Shown: positions 23,319 to 36,190, numbered from the stretch's first letter. The stretch: DNA of 64,000 nucleotides from Morinoia aosen (GCA_030386875.1 CM059559.1:68462392-68526391), one strand, 5' to 3'. The notes: generated from the sequence alone by a model not told the origin. Numbers and translations are program-made.

Positions 23319-25500
23319 AAAAGCACTCTTCATCGTCGCCGGTAAATCGCAACCAACTCTGCATAAAATATGTGATAAAATTTGTAACATTTCACATAAC
23401 ACGCATCCAATGCTCTAATCTTACGCTAACTATGCTGCAGCGATTAGAATATAAATGATGTTGAACGTTCTTTTACGATTTGCAAGCTTGTCACACTATT
23501 TCTCATCTTGTGAATGCTGAGTTGCGATTTAGCTGACATGTATTTCTGCTCCTGCCGTATGGTAGGATGTGCAATGACTTCAGTCCAGCAGATTTTGTTG
23601 TCCTCGCACCTATATTAACATATTACTTCTCTTTACCCTTCCATTTCTTATAAAATCAGCTACATGAAAATGTGATTGGAAATTATTTTCACAGATTTAA
23701 AATCATGTAACCGATTTTGTACGTGAGGGTAGATAGATTTCAACAATTGCGGCCGAAGTGCACAAAAATTTTGCGTGACAAATGCGTGTGTTCTGTTCAG
23801 TTTTTTCGGGTTTCAAGGTAATGTAAGGCTAACCTATAGGAAAAAAACTGAACAATTTATTTGTACGAGTGATTCAGCAGTGAAATACCAGACAAAGATT
23901 GTTTAAGGCTGTTAAAAATAAAGTTATTTTAAATTTCAATAGACAGGTTTAAATATCGTTTCATTATGGTGAAAATTTGTTTCGCAACAATTAAAGTATC
24001 TTATTAAACGAATCACGGATAGCATATATGCACACTTACATTGAACCAGTATATCACATCTTACGCATACACAAGAAACTAATAAATTTCTGTGTGAAAG
24101 CTGAAAGTAATTAAGAGTTTAGAAATATGGCGTCAATCAGGCAAACAAGAGGTACGAACTCTGTTGAACAGACTTGGCATTAATTTACTTTCAAAGCAGT
24201 GGCAGCGTCGTTTTGAGCTCTCGGGCGTAAAGCAGAAAATTACATCCCAAGAAGCAGCGTCAGTAATACATAGATAAGGTATAAGAATCAAGGTGTGCTT
24301 TGAATATTTCGTGTCAGCTGTTCTCACGGTTGTCAGAACGCATCGAGGACCAAGCTGCAACTCAAGTAATGAGCAAATAAAGTTGATATCTGGTTTTGGA
24401 ATAGCAACGGAGTATGAATTTACATCAGTAACCAGCCGAATGATGGCGAGGATCAATTTGAGCAGGCGCTTATTGTTCATTGGTTTTACTGCCTTGTTCG
24501 GCTGATGTTTATTCGTTAAATTCTACGGAGAAAATTTATACAAATCGAAAACTTGTGTTTTCATAGCTCAAATGGATCATTTGCATGTACACTGCAGCCT
24601 GAGTTTCGTAATGGTACTATGGCCTTCTCTCGAAACAAAAAATAGTTTATTTTTAATTGTTTTCTGTTCATACATTTGTTTACGGTATTTGAAATAAATC
24701 TTACAAATATAAATCATTGATAATTGCCGATCAACACTTTAATAAACCCGGCTTTAGTTTTCATGCGAAAATATGTTTTTAGAATACTGGTTAACATAGT
24801 TAAAAATCGTGTGCAATCTGCTCCCAAAACCAATTTTTTCTTATAGTTAACGCCCATCAGTTGGGACTAATGTTACGATATCATGATGAACAGTTGACTT
24901 ATACGCCACCTCTTTAAATCTTTCAGCTTGCTTTTAAGTATTCGTGTAAATATTTGCTCTACATCAATAAATGAATAATGAATTCTCTTTCATAGATGTG
25001 TAAGTTACACGAGCTGAAAACAAACTGAACGACCAGTGTTCCGAAAAGCAGCTTTTACAGTGTTTGGGTACGAACATTTTAGCATTATTTTTTCAAAATG
25101 TAAAATTTCACGGATATTAGCATTAATTCATAGAGCTTTTGAAACTTCATCGCCGTACAAATTGTTCCATTTAGAAATCAACTAATTGCATAATTATTTT
25201 TGCTCCTAAAAATTAAACAAAGATTATTTTTACCAAGCAATTACAGAAATTTTTGGGAAGAAAGTTCATTGCGAAAAAAATTATCACTGCGCCTAGGTTA
25301 AGCTTCCATTTTCTGCTACCAATTATAGGAACCCGAACCAGGAAAATGAAAATTTAAGTATTGTCAACAGGTGAAAATTTTTGCTCATACACATCCTAGT
25401 CTGTTCTTCAAAAATGATAGGAAAACGGGCCATACTTTAAACGAAGGGATACTTCGGATATACCAATATACGTGTGACCGCGGCGAGCGATCTTTCAATG
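23319..25500. other. AT-rich interval, no recognised gene
   Basis: No recognised feature in about 2.2 kb. Open frames at 24133-24480 (minus, 115 codons) and 24293-24505 (plus) overlap on opposite strands and show no domain I know. Confidence 0.45.
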
Positions 25501-25786
25501 GCAGCACTGCAATGAGCTCCAATTGTTTGTGATGTGTGCACAGTACAGGGGAGTCTCCTTTCGCGTGGGCGATAGTCTAACCAAATCATCCAGTTCGTCT
25601 ATAAGAGAACATTGTTTGAATAATGACCAAATTTTTAAAAGCTCAAATTTAGGAGTTTTAAATTCAGTCCCAAATTTATCTGATCTCAATATTTTGGAGT
25701 CGATGCATATTTTAAAAAACCCTCCGTCATTAAATAAATGGGACACTGCGTTGAAACTTTCCATTGTTCATCGAAATTTTTTATAG
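25501..25786 (+). pseudogene. Retroelement C-terminal fragment, possibly Penelope-like
   Basis: The frame ending at the TAA before 25787 contains GVSFRVGDSL, then SSSIREHCLNND, then LSDLNILESMHILKNPPSLN. The order SFRTGxxL, S-x-IREH, LxILESLxIxKxKPxLN is typical of the C-terminal tail of GIY-YIG endonuclease retroelements such as Penelope-like elements. The catalytic GIY-YIG start and the reverse transcriptase are not recognisable upstream, so this is a truncated tail. The apparent start at 25523 is not meaningful. Assignment rests on remembered motifs; another retroelement class is possible. Confidence 0.5.
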
Positions 25787-26087
25787 TGACTTTTTTATTA
25801 TTTATTTAATGTCAATGTTTTATTTTCGGTTTATTCAGGAGAATTATTAGTTATGGCTTAATAAATATTCAACACATAGATTTGTTGTTTTTCTGAGCAC
25901 CGAAGATGGATTTTTATAATCCGAAATGTTTTTTCTTCCCAACATAGTCTAGGCTAAGTTTTTCTTTTTTTCCTCTAAGTGAAATTTCTTTAGAAATTGG
26001 CCTATATCAATCATGTGATTGGACAGCGATACAGACAAAATTTATTTCTAATTTTTTATGACAGCAGCGAGCAACCAGAAGAAAATA

Positions 26088-26612
26088 CAGGGCGTCTCAA
26101 AAAATGCACTCACACTTCGAATGACAAAAAAAAACATTATTTATGAACATAGAGTGAAATGGAATGGCTTCGAATACAAAAAAAAACACATCTAATTGAA
26201 AAATCATGTTCGCAAATGCTCAAATTGATGAACATATTTATCCAGACAACGCTGGTAACGTGCACCAAGAGATTCGCAAACGTCACGAAGCCTGTCATTA
26301 GGAATTTTGCAACATTGTCTTGCAATTTCCAATTCCAATTCATCAATTGTTTGTGGTTTGGTGCGATATATTTTCTCTTTAAGATTTCCACTCAAAAAGA
26401 AGACCATTCGCGTGAGGTCTGGGAAACGCGCAGAGTTCTCAATGGTTCCCCATAGTCCAATCCCTGTATCTGGAAAAGCTGCATCGATCTGAGCTCGTAA
26501 ATCGCGATGGTAGTGGGGAGGTGTTCCGTCTTACTGAAAGTAAATCTACAATTTAAAAAAGGCACCATGTTAGCAACAGTTGAAGTGTGAGTACACTTTT
26601 TGAGACACTCTG
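26088..26612 (-). mobile_element. Internally deleted mariner-like element with TA duplication
   Basis: The left end CAGGGCGTCTCAAAAAATGC (26088) pairs with the right end ending TTTTTGAGACACTCTG (26612); the inverted repeats are about 30 bases and extend into CTCACACTTC. TA flanks both ends (26086-26087 and 26613-26614). The interior, 525 bases in all, keeps only the C-terminal half of a transposase on the minus strand. It is a non-autonomous deletion derivative and a different family from the elements at 21.4 and 59.1 kb, judged by its termini. Confidence 0.85.
26190..26560 (-). pseudogene. C-terminal half of mariner-like transposase
   Basis: Reading right to left: a broken YFQQDG box followed by TPPHYHRDLRAQIDAAFPDT, then FPDLTRMVFFLSG, then NLKEKIYRTKPQTIDELELE and ARYQRCLDKYVHQFEHLR. 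The consensus of the middle box is SPDLTPxDFFLWG, so the third catalytic aspartate is now valine (M-V-F-F). A stop precedes the second aspartate. The spacing between those two positions, 41 residues, equals that in the element at 59.1 kb. Inactive. Confidence 0.85.
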
Positions 26613-29600
26613 TATTGAAACTCTTTCAATGATGGTTAAAAATTCATATCAGGATATCTATGAGCAGGAATAATGGAACTATTTACTGTCACCATCAGTT
26701 CCACACAAGGGCTTCGGAATGCGTTAAAAGTGCGGGCGAAACTGCCTTACAGACAAAATAACCAGACAGCGGTTATTTTCTTATAAGGTACCGAATAATT
26801 TTTCTTTTCGTTCTTTTGTTAAAATAATTACGAAAATTCAGCCTTCGCGAATTCATAGAATTAGCTCCTGAACAATGAAAAAGATTTTCAGTCTATATAA
26901 GTGACTCATTCCATAGGAGTGCTGACCAAGCAGGACATAAACTTATTTCTGTAGACGCACGAGTATAGTGACTTTCTCTCTGTGAGTCTATCTTTTTGGC
27001 AACTTCTGGTTCCAACAGACAATGATCTAGAGTTTCTTTACCAGAGCGATCTTGTTGCATGGCGCAAATATCAATTCTGGAGAAACTTTTGAAGTCATGA
27101 CCCCTCGTTATTAGAGACGATGAGCAGTTCAAGGTAACTGACGAGGTAGTCTGCTTAGTTACACAAATTCCCAAGCAGACAGTGAGGTGAATTTCTACTC
27201 TGATGTATTGGGATATCGTAAGATCAGGATTTTTCATTATAGAGACAGGGTTCCTAAATTATTTTATTTATATTTTACAAAAAACAACACGGGTAAAATT
27301 TAAAAAATTGGCCATGTTTAAAAAAAATTGTGCGGGAACGGACTAAGTTATTTTTTCTTTCCATTTACGCGATTGCATTTTTTATATATAAATCCCAGGA
27401 TTTTTTGTTATTGGATTTAGTTTCAATAAATATTGATAAAACTCTACCTCGTTTATTTATGCGAAACAATCATAAAATACATGTTTATGAGCTCAAATTC
27501 ATAGTTCATCACGTTTCAAATAAAGTTTACGCAGTGAATCTCGAGGTCGCTTCCACTCTTTGTGCAGTTGACGATATTTTGAATTGCATCATTCCTTGCG
27601 CCACTCCTTTGGACCGAAATTAGCTCCATAAATCGTTATGATGCCCAAGAAAAGTTTCATCATCGATAATCATTAGATCGTAAACATTGTCTAAGTTTTC
27701 ATACGCAAGTAATAATATCTCTCTCATATTACTCAATTTCCGTCCTCTTTGATGGCAACACTAAGGTTCTCACTGAACAAATAGGATGTTTTGCCATTAT
27801 TTGCGAAATATCGCATACTGTTGTTCAAGCATGACTCTGTCTACAAGGATCTCCTCTGTGAAAATTGCGGCTAGCTTTACGCTGTTGGTCAACTAAATTT
27901 TTTCCCCTCATCTCCATGCATTCATCATTCACGAAATAATTACACCGTCTCAGTGTCGCCGCACAACAATACATAAAAAGTATTACAGCTGTCGGAGGCA
28001 TGACAATTTTTCCCGCTCCTGTCAGACTTTACAACGTTAGCTTTTTCTGCAATTTTCTTCCCACTGGTTTAAGACAAAGAAGGTAAACAGTTTGCTGTGC
28101 AAGAACAGTAGACTTGTAAACTGTCATGAATATTTTTAGTCTTGTGAAAGAGACAGAAAACAAAGTACAATTTTTTTGCGTTCACTCTTTTCAATATATT
28201 TGTCGAGTAAGTACACAAATTTAAACTTGTCATACATGCATTGATAATACCTTGAATCGTTATTCGCTCGAGGGAACACTCGTTTTGTATCCACTGTCAC
28301 TAACGTGTTGGGACCCCTTACCTCATTTCATAAAGTAGGACAGAACTCACAAGAATTTTTTGCCCTTAGATTACAGCATGTTGTACACAAAGACTCATAT
28401 CATAAAGAAGCTGGAGTGTCAGAGAAAGAATTGAACTTTACAAAGAAAGGTATTGAGGTGCAATCGAACGCTGCCCTAAGTGTGCCCCTCTTACATTGTC
28501 TTGGAATGTGTGCTTTGCTCAAAAAGTGCCATCAAACTTGTCACTAGCAGAACTGAACAATTTTGAGGTAGTAAAGAAAAACAGAACAAAAGGAATATTT
28601 AAATTGAACATTTTAACATTTAGAATGTTATCAGTGTACATTGCCGCTGATAATATGATTGAAAACGATGCCCGATGATGTAATTAAGTAGAAAGCACAC
28701 GTTTTCATTTCCCTGTATACATTACTCACTTATGGCTTAAATGATTCTTAAGGAATTTAGCAATTTCAAGTCATAAATATTCAGAAAGATTTTAGTTTTT
28801 CTGTAACTAGAGACAGATCTACCACATTTCGAAAATCAGACCCTTGTGTGATAGATGATAGCAACCGACATTGTGTGAATTTTGTATTTAATGCTAAATA
28901 ATACAGAAATCAAAACAAGACTGCACAATATTCTACAAATACATGCATGACCACTGAATCGCAGGAATTTCATGCATTGAATTTTCCAGAAGACTCTGTA
29001 CGCTCAGGAACTACGAAATGTTTTCTTCAATTCATCTTTTTCACCCTCGTAGTCTTATATTGACTTTTTTTATGTTTATTTTCGATCAAAGTGATCTCAC
29101 CTCATTTCCCAGCGTAGAGAAGCATTAATTAATTGTCCTGAAGAAAACTTCTATCATCATAGTTGTGATTCAAATGAGAGGTAGTGTATTACTAAGTTTT
29201 TAAAATACGCTGTAGAATTTTGTCTGATCTGCATAACAATCGATGTTAGATTACATGCCCCTGAAAGTGCTCCTCTGATCAAAAATATTTATCCTCCGCA
29301 TAGATGCTTGGAAAGTTTTGGATAATGCTGTCAAGTCGAGCTGGTGAAGCAAAAAATAATACGATTCTATCAAATTCATGTGCTTTTCCTCGGGGAACAC
29401 TACGCTTTTCAAATTCTCTTTGATCCAGTTTACTTTTTCTGTCACGTATGCCTCAAGTGTGAAATTTTGTGTTTTAATCGGCGCGAGACCTTATGCCCAT
29501 TATTAAATACAACATTTAATTGAATCCCGAACAACTGCCGAAGTTCATTTAGAAAACATTAAATCCTAAGGACATGTAAAAAAGCTTGTTGAACTTTGTT

Positions 29601-31836
29601 CACTCTCAGGAACGTCTCGGGCATAGTCTGCTATATCGTTTTTCTAAGGAGGGTTTAAATAGCCCAATCTGTGTTTTACGATGTCAAGCAGCTCAGTAGA
29701 GTGTGCACCTGCCAATAACTCAATGGGCATGGGGTGGCAAATCAACGGGTTCAAATAATTTAGCCAAAATAAGTATTTGGCTTGCATTATTATTTTCTCA
29801 TTTTATTCCAGTATGGGGAATTAAACGCACCTCTACAGAGGAAGTTTCAGATTTGGATAAGGAACTGGAATCAACGTTACAGATCTGATGCCGTCTAAGC
29901 TTGGTGTTTTACGGGTCCTGCTGTCACCACCTACGCTTCTAAAGCTGTTGTTGTTCTCTGAACCACAAATCCCGTGGAATTACCGCGCTCTGTCTAGCAG
30001 TTTATAGTCCCTGGAAGCTTTCTTAAGACCCTGGGTAGACGTGGAAATCAACACACTCAGTTAATTTTGTTCTAAAATGCTCTAATTCTTCATTTTAATC
30101 TTGTATTTTGTACTTTGCTGAATTAGAATTTATTCATTCCATTATACAGCACACAACGGTAAAAAGGAAAAATTTAACTCGGATCCTAACGATCTTTCAG
30201 CATAGGAATATGACTTACACACATAAGGATGGAGGCAGATCAATTCATTGCACATATTTTTGGTAAGTGTTTATAAATTCGTGATCACTAATGGATAATT
30301 TGCAATAACAATGTCTCCAGTGATGTACGTGCCAGCTAAAATCACTCACTTTCAAGCCCAAACTCTAAGTGTGACTGACGTTCTCTTCCATGTTCCAAGG
30401 GTAAAAACGACAATATCTAATTTTTACCCGTTCACGAAGGAGCGAACATCTAAAGTATTTCAGTTCAATACATTGCTAACGATCATGATACGTTAAACTC
30501 ATATTTTTTTCAAGTTGTCTTTAAAAGCTTCAAAAATAGAAACTTACATTTCACTATTCTTTACGGTTTTAAAAATGAATAAAATGCCATCTTAGTTATT
30601 ATTTTATTTTATTAAATGAAATTTTCAGGTTGAATCACCAACTTTTCAAAGGTACTCTAAAAGTTTACGGTTGTCTTAATATATTTAAATCACTTTATTT
30701 AGAAATGTTGAGGAGAAAAATGACGTGAACATTTGAAAGATAGTTTGTCAAGATATGAAAATTCACCTAAAGTGCTCACTCGGTCGAACGCATGTAGCCC
30801 ATTACCCAATGCAGGTTACTGCAATAACTTAAGGGGGAAGTTACCTGCCTTCACGCTGAGGGTAGATGTACATAATTGGAACATATAACTGATATCGCGA
30901 ACTTGTTGCAGTGTTTCGTCTCAGCGCGTCAAAATTGCAAAAAAAGAGAATAAATTTGGGTTAGTTCTTTACGTAAGGTTTATTTAAAACGCCAGTCCTT
31001 AGAAAAATTGAAGTTCAGAGGTCACTTAATCTAAAACTCATGGATCAAAATAAACTGGACTTACTATGCAGGCTTACTACCAGTCCTTCAGCGCTGTGAG
31101 AACTTGCTTGTTCAACGGTCTCTCTTGACGAAAATGCTTTGACTATTTTGCCTGAGTTCTATATCATCCTTGTTGCAAGGGCAGCGCACAATCTAATGAT
31201 ACAGAAATAAATAGTACCTGGAAATATTCAGTTTGAGGAATATGACAATATTTCCAGCACCCCTGCGTTTCAAATTAATGTAAACGTGCATGCTAGCTCA
31301 ATGCGATTGTTTTATAACAAGCATTTCTTGTGAGTGCGAGGAATTAACGCTCACGCGACAACAATCGGCATTACAGTAAGTTATTGAACTGGTAATATAA
31401 GAGCACCTGAAGTTGTAATACGCGTCTCTGATTACGATGCTAATTTTGACAGTTTCTCGAGTTCAGTTTGGAAACATGTCTCACTAATTTGTCTCACATT
31501 TGCGTGAACTGCTTATTTTGCATTGCAATTCTCATCATCCACTCAAGGCGATAATTCTAGGCCTATTTTAAACACAAAGAGAAACTGCACTATTGCCTGA
31601 AGTTGAACAAACCGTGCTGCTTGTCTGAATTCAGGAATGGATTTCTTTGAAAGATGTATGTATAGTACTCACACTAAAAAATGTCACACAAGTGCATAAA
31701 TACGTGACGAAAATATTAATCTCGGTTTGTGGCTCGGCAAACTGTTATGGCTTGTAAAGCTCTTGAAGTTCTTCCCCGAAAGAGAAAGAATACTGAAAAA
31801 ATCATGATTGCTTCGAACTGTAGTGAATTAGCCTTG
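26613..31836. other. Long AT-rich interval, no recognised gene
   Basis: Over 5 kb with only short open frames. The longest (26893-27237 minus, 27330-27623 plus, 28305-28547 plus) have no motif I can place; the first has a vague retroelement look but nothing diagnostic. I found no tandem or inverted structure of note. Confidence 0.45.
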
Positions 31837-31970
31837 GGATTTAATTTCATTCTTTTATTTTCCTCTACTTGATATTTCAATGCTCTCATTTCATACTGAC
31901 ATAGGATTTAGTTCCATTCTTTTATCTTCCTCTACTAGAGATTCTTATTCTTTCATTTCATGCTGATCTC
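31837..31970. repeat. 67-bp tandem duplication
   Basis: GGATTTAATTTCATTCTTTT at 31837 recurs as GGATTTAGTTCCATTCTTTT at 31904, and the match runs through CCTCTACT and CATTTCAT to the end of each unit. Two copies, period 67. Confidence 0.8.
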
Positions 31971-32893
31971 ATTAACTTGTTGGTAAAGCGTTCACTGATT
32001 TAGTTTGGCGAAAGGCAACTGAAAGTGGGACATCGAAAAGGAGATACTGAACTGACATTATCAACCAATATCATTGCATCCGGAATATTCAAAGTCGGTC
32101 TGTGTAATAAAATTTGCAATTATTTCTTGCATATATGACCAATTTAATGAAAACAAATCGAAGTAAATATACAGTTCCCACTGTCCTTCAAAGAAATTCT
32201 GTACAACAGATATTGAAATAAAATTTCAAGCTACTCTAAATGTATTTATAACATTTATTTTCTAGGAAATATAATAAAAGTCACAAGTTTATTTTGATGC
32301 ATGTCTAATCTGTCTAAATTTAAACGTTGCTGGCGTAACGATGGATGATGGCAAAAAACTCTCAAATCCTGGATTTGACAAAATTTAGTGCTTTGGCATT
32401 CAGGACACCCGGCGATGTTATCGAAAATCATCAAAATGTCGGTTAATTAGAAAGTATTCGCTCAAATCAACCTCACTTGTGAGAACTGATTAAGCGTGTG
32501 CACGCTCGAGCCACTGGTCGCCATCTGCATGTGAATGAATGTTCTCATGCGTTGCTGCTCAACACTGTGATGTACTTTAATTACGAGACCATGTATCTCT
32601 AGACGCGCTTGGAAATTCAGGCAAACAAGGGAGGTTGACATGACCGAATACTTTCTCTCATTCCCTTACATTTTGAGGGCTTCTGGAATGGGAATACATG
32701 GGCTAACTTACTTATTCCCTTATTAAAATCGAACTTGGGAAGACTTTTTTAAGCTATTTTTATCAGTTCAGTATTTAATATGAGAATATTTTTCCTTGAA
32801 CAGGAATTGACAAATACTAGAAGCATGAAGCATACGAGAGTTCTCGAAAATTATCAGTTTGAAATGTCAGTGTACAAGTTATAGTTTAATTAA
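31971..32893. other. AT-rich interval, no recognised gene
   Basis: Nothing recognised. The right end is the target TTAA of the following MITE. Confidence 0.4.
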
Positions 32894-33113
32894 CACATTT
32901 CCTGCGAAGTGACCCACCGGTGGTCACTTAGATGATTTTCATAGTACTGCTGACCCACCTGCAGTCATTGACTCATTTTTTATTAATACTTAATGAAAGC
33001 TAAACAAACGACCGATCCAGTTTGTGTTTACTATTTTCAAATTTGATTACCATAATTGACTTCAAATTTGAATTGAATATTGAACTTCAGTTTAACCCTT
33101 CGCAGTTAACGTC
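32894..33113 (-). mobile_element. 220-bp MITE with TTAA target duplication, copy 1
   Basis: The element is 220 bases, flanked by TTAA at 32890-32893 and 33114-33117. Its ends, CACATTTCCTGCGAAGTG and (reversed) GACGTTAACTGCGAAGGG, are imperfect inverted repeats. A near-perfect palindrome, GTGACCCACCGGTGGTCAC, lies at 32909-32927. It is the reverse complement of 41840-42059, which is also exactly 220 bases. TTAA duplication is the hallmark of piggyBac-type transposases, so a piggyBac-related enzyme elsewhere probably moved it; that is inference. No coding sequence. Confidence 0.85.
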
Positions 33114-33325
33114 TTAACTCATGAACAGGGGGAAGAATGTGTTTTAAATTTAAACATAAATGTGGAAACAGTGCATGTCGAATAAGACCTTTACTAATGA
33201 AAAGTAGGTTTGGAGCGTTCGATCATAACCAGATAGGAAAATGTAAGAAAATATCATTTGTGTAAGAAAGGCATGAACTGAAATATAAAACACAAATACA
33301 ATATAATAACAAATATCTAATTAAA

Positions 33326-33600
33326 CCCAGTCTAACCTTTTCGCCGGAGCATGCATGCTTATCGCCGTCCAAGCGCTTTTATCGCCGAAGAGGCGGCTAT
33401 TCTACTTATCGATTCATATCGCCGCTCAATGTATGTATTTTTATACAAGATTTTGCATAAAAATGCATAGAAAATTATGTGTTCCACCGTTCAAGCGATT
33501 TCATCGCCGAAGAGGCGGCTATTCTACTTATCGATTCATATCGCCGCTCAATGTATAAATTTGTAAGCAACATTTTGCATAAAAATGCATATAAATCAAA
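33326..33600 (+). repeat. CGCCG-rich repeat with 122-bp tandem unit
   Basis: The left end CCCAGTCTAACCTTTTCGCC is the reverse complement of the right end of the repeat at 42.29-42.70 kb. Inside, a unit containing ATCGCCGAAGAGGCGGCTAT, then TATCGCCGCTCAATGTAT and TTTTGCATAAAAATGCATA, occurs twice with a 122-base period (AGGCGGCT at 33391 and 33513). The motif ATCGCCG occurs about six times in 250 bases. It is probably a non-autonomous element with repeated subterminal motifs. Short open frames across it are artefacts. Confidence 0.7.
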
Positions 33601-36190
33601 CTGCAAGTGCGACCGCGCGGCTTCAATTTTTACTTTCATTTCACAGTATTGCACATACTTTTATTGCCTATGTAAACAACATTTACAAACTATTTACAAG
33701 TTTTGAAACGTGTCAATAGCTTTCTCATGTCTCTATGAGTATTTTGTTCTTTTCTTTCCCGTTCTTTTCGTTTTTGTTCTTTTTGGAAAAATTAATTTCG
33801 GAAATGCAGTCAGATAATTTCAACGTAAAACATATCGTAATTGGAAATGCTCAAATTGCGATGAAGCTATTCGTTCGCCTGTTCAAAAGTTGAAGTACTA
33901 TACACTTCCAAATTCGAATTTAAATTTTGAGGTATACGAGTTGAGTGACACTGCATTACAAGTTTTTAATCTTCAAATCACGCGAAGTATTTAATCCTTT
34001 TATACAAGTGTATACACGTAATACTCGATGCTTAGGAATTTAACTTCATTTTCTGAACATTTGTGAGGTGGTAGGTCGTCTAGTTTTAGCACGGGCCGAT
34101 TTGGTTATCTGAGAAAATTTGCATTTATCTAAAGCTATTCAACTATTTAAAATGTTTTTGATTACTATCTGCAGATTGCTATAAAATATATATATGTATA
34201 AATATATTCATCATATATAAACATTTATTTATGTATGCCATTGATATCCGAAAGTGTTTTTTTGCAAACGTTCACATTCAATCGTTATATTTTGAATTGT
34301 TAAATACGCTGCTTCCAAGTTCAGAAACACGAGAAAAATTAAAATAAGGGACACATATGATGAAAGTTTGCCTAAATCAAGAACAAGAATGTCACAGAGT
34401 TTATTCGTGCTACGTTTCTTAAATAAGGTAAAAAAAAATCCAACATGGGGTTTCCATTTCAGCTTTGCGTTTACGTATTAAAAAATAGTCAAGTTTTTAG
34501 GATAATAGTTCACAATGCTCCTTTTGAACTGTCTGTTTCGCCGTGCAATTAGAATTTGACTTGAAATCAAGTAAACTTGATTCAATCAGAAAGTTTAGAA
34601 GTATGTTGGCAGGTATTAATCTTATTTTTGCAGTGCATTTACCATGACTCAGCGTTGTGAAAATGTATACATAACCGTACTTAGTAATTTTGTTTACAAG
34701 GAATGTCCGAAATCAAGTTCAATAATACATAAAAATACATTCTTCTAACTTATTTTACTGTACCTATGATTCAAATATAAAACTACTGGAATTGCAAGCT
34801 GTCTACGGATGATTCTATTGGCAGCTCTGATGGAGTCTTTTTTGATATTTTCGAAGGTTGGCACTTGTGAAAATTGGCGCAAAGGCGGGTTACATAATCA
34901 CTTACATTTAATCCGATACTGTCGGCCCTTTATTTCAAGTTCAAGTTCGTTTGGCTCTTGCGATTGATGTTGGTAGTCTGTGGTTAGGTAACATTTGAGC
35001 GTAAATAATATCGGAAGATAGAAATGTGACTTTCAGTTGAATCCTGGCATTTTTGCTGAAATGACAGGTGCAGTGCCCAAAAAACGAAGTGCGTCTGTAA
35101 GCAAATGTTTTGTGATTCACAGCCTGCCATAAACTTTACATTTAAAATGATGAGACAGTGGTGTACTAGTAGGTAGGCTGAATAATGAAAGGCAATGTTT
35201 TGAATTCTGTGTTGTGTAAGCGTTGTTCAGATAAATAGGACTTCCCCTGCATTTGGAAAAATCAAGTAAAATGACATTTGAAGTTTTATGGTGTTATTTG
35301 TCAATAGGTATATGTGGATTAATTATTCAAATTTTAAGAAATTTTTGATGTGCAAGTAAACATGCAGTGTTAAATACATGTATCTAGCAACATTTCAAAT
35401 ACTCGTGTAATACAGAAACCTAAATTGTGCTTGTTTTGTGAGAAGTTACTTCTTTAGATTTTAATTTTTATTGCATAAAACAATTTGATACCAATCATTT
35501 ACACACATTTGTTTTTTTTTGCCATTTTTGCTCAGTGTGATCTTCTTTGCCTGGGATCTGAGTAGTATTATGTCAGGTTAGGTTAACAATGAAGCCACTT
35601 GAGGAAAACAATATTGTAAAAATCTATGAAAATGGTAATTAATCAATTGGTTGTTTTTTGAACAGCTTTTATCACACATTTGGGGCATAGTCCTTCTAAA
35701 TTTTTTCTATTTTGTGCCTTACTGTGTCACTTTCGGTTTTATAATATAACTTTCTTAAAAAATTTATGTTTTGTTAGTAAATCTTTTTAAACTATCATTG
35801 TAAAATCTTTGAAATATTTGAAAAAAGTCAAGGCCCTATCTGAAAACTCAAACAATGGGTGAATAAGGTTCTCAATTGAGGGACAATAATCTTGCTATTT
35901 AATTGATAATACATTGTGTTAAAAAATAATTGTAAAAAACAATGACTGAGGATCATATCAATGGAATATTTTAGATTTCTATAATTTTAATTGATATGTA
36001 ATAAGTCTTGATTTGTTGATCATTTTTAATAGTGCTTGAGTGCAAATTTTTTGTACAGGCTCACAATACAATTCTTTTTCTGTTAAATAATGGCAATTAT
36101 TTTCTACAGAAGCTGCCACTTATTGCATATCAAAATGTTTCCCAATTAAATTAATATCCATATTGTGAATATTGGTTTCTTTGAGAGAAA
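33601..36190. other. AT-rich interval with a possible LINE tail trace
   Basis: No recognised gene. At 34914-34948 the sequence CGATACTGTCGGCCCT followed by two TTCAAG units repeats the terminus of the LINE at the left window edge. The rest is AT-rich with frequent stops on both strands; open frames are unusually scarce between 33.7 and 36.8 kb. Confidence 0.5.
34914..34948 (+). mobile_element. Trace of the left-edge LINE 3' terminus
   Basis: CGATACTGTCGGCCCT here matches CGACACTGTCGGCCCT at 649-665 with one change, and both are followed within a few bases by TTCAAG repeats. Similarity does not extend further left, so this is at most a severely truncated insertion. Confidence 0.45.

Noticed and set aside
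22892-23458. 188-codon plus-strand frame
   Set aside because: It runs antisense across the SINE and the ACG microsatellite; the second SINE copy does not keep the frame.
24133-24505. Overlapping frames of 115 and 70 codons on opposite strands
   Set aside because: Neither has recognisable domains or supporting splice signals; mutual overlap suggests chance.
26893-27237. Minus-strand frame with a vague retroelement look
   Set aside because: No diagnostic motif could be placed, and neighbouring frames do not continue it.
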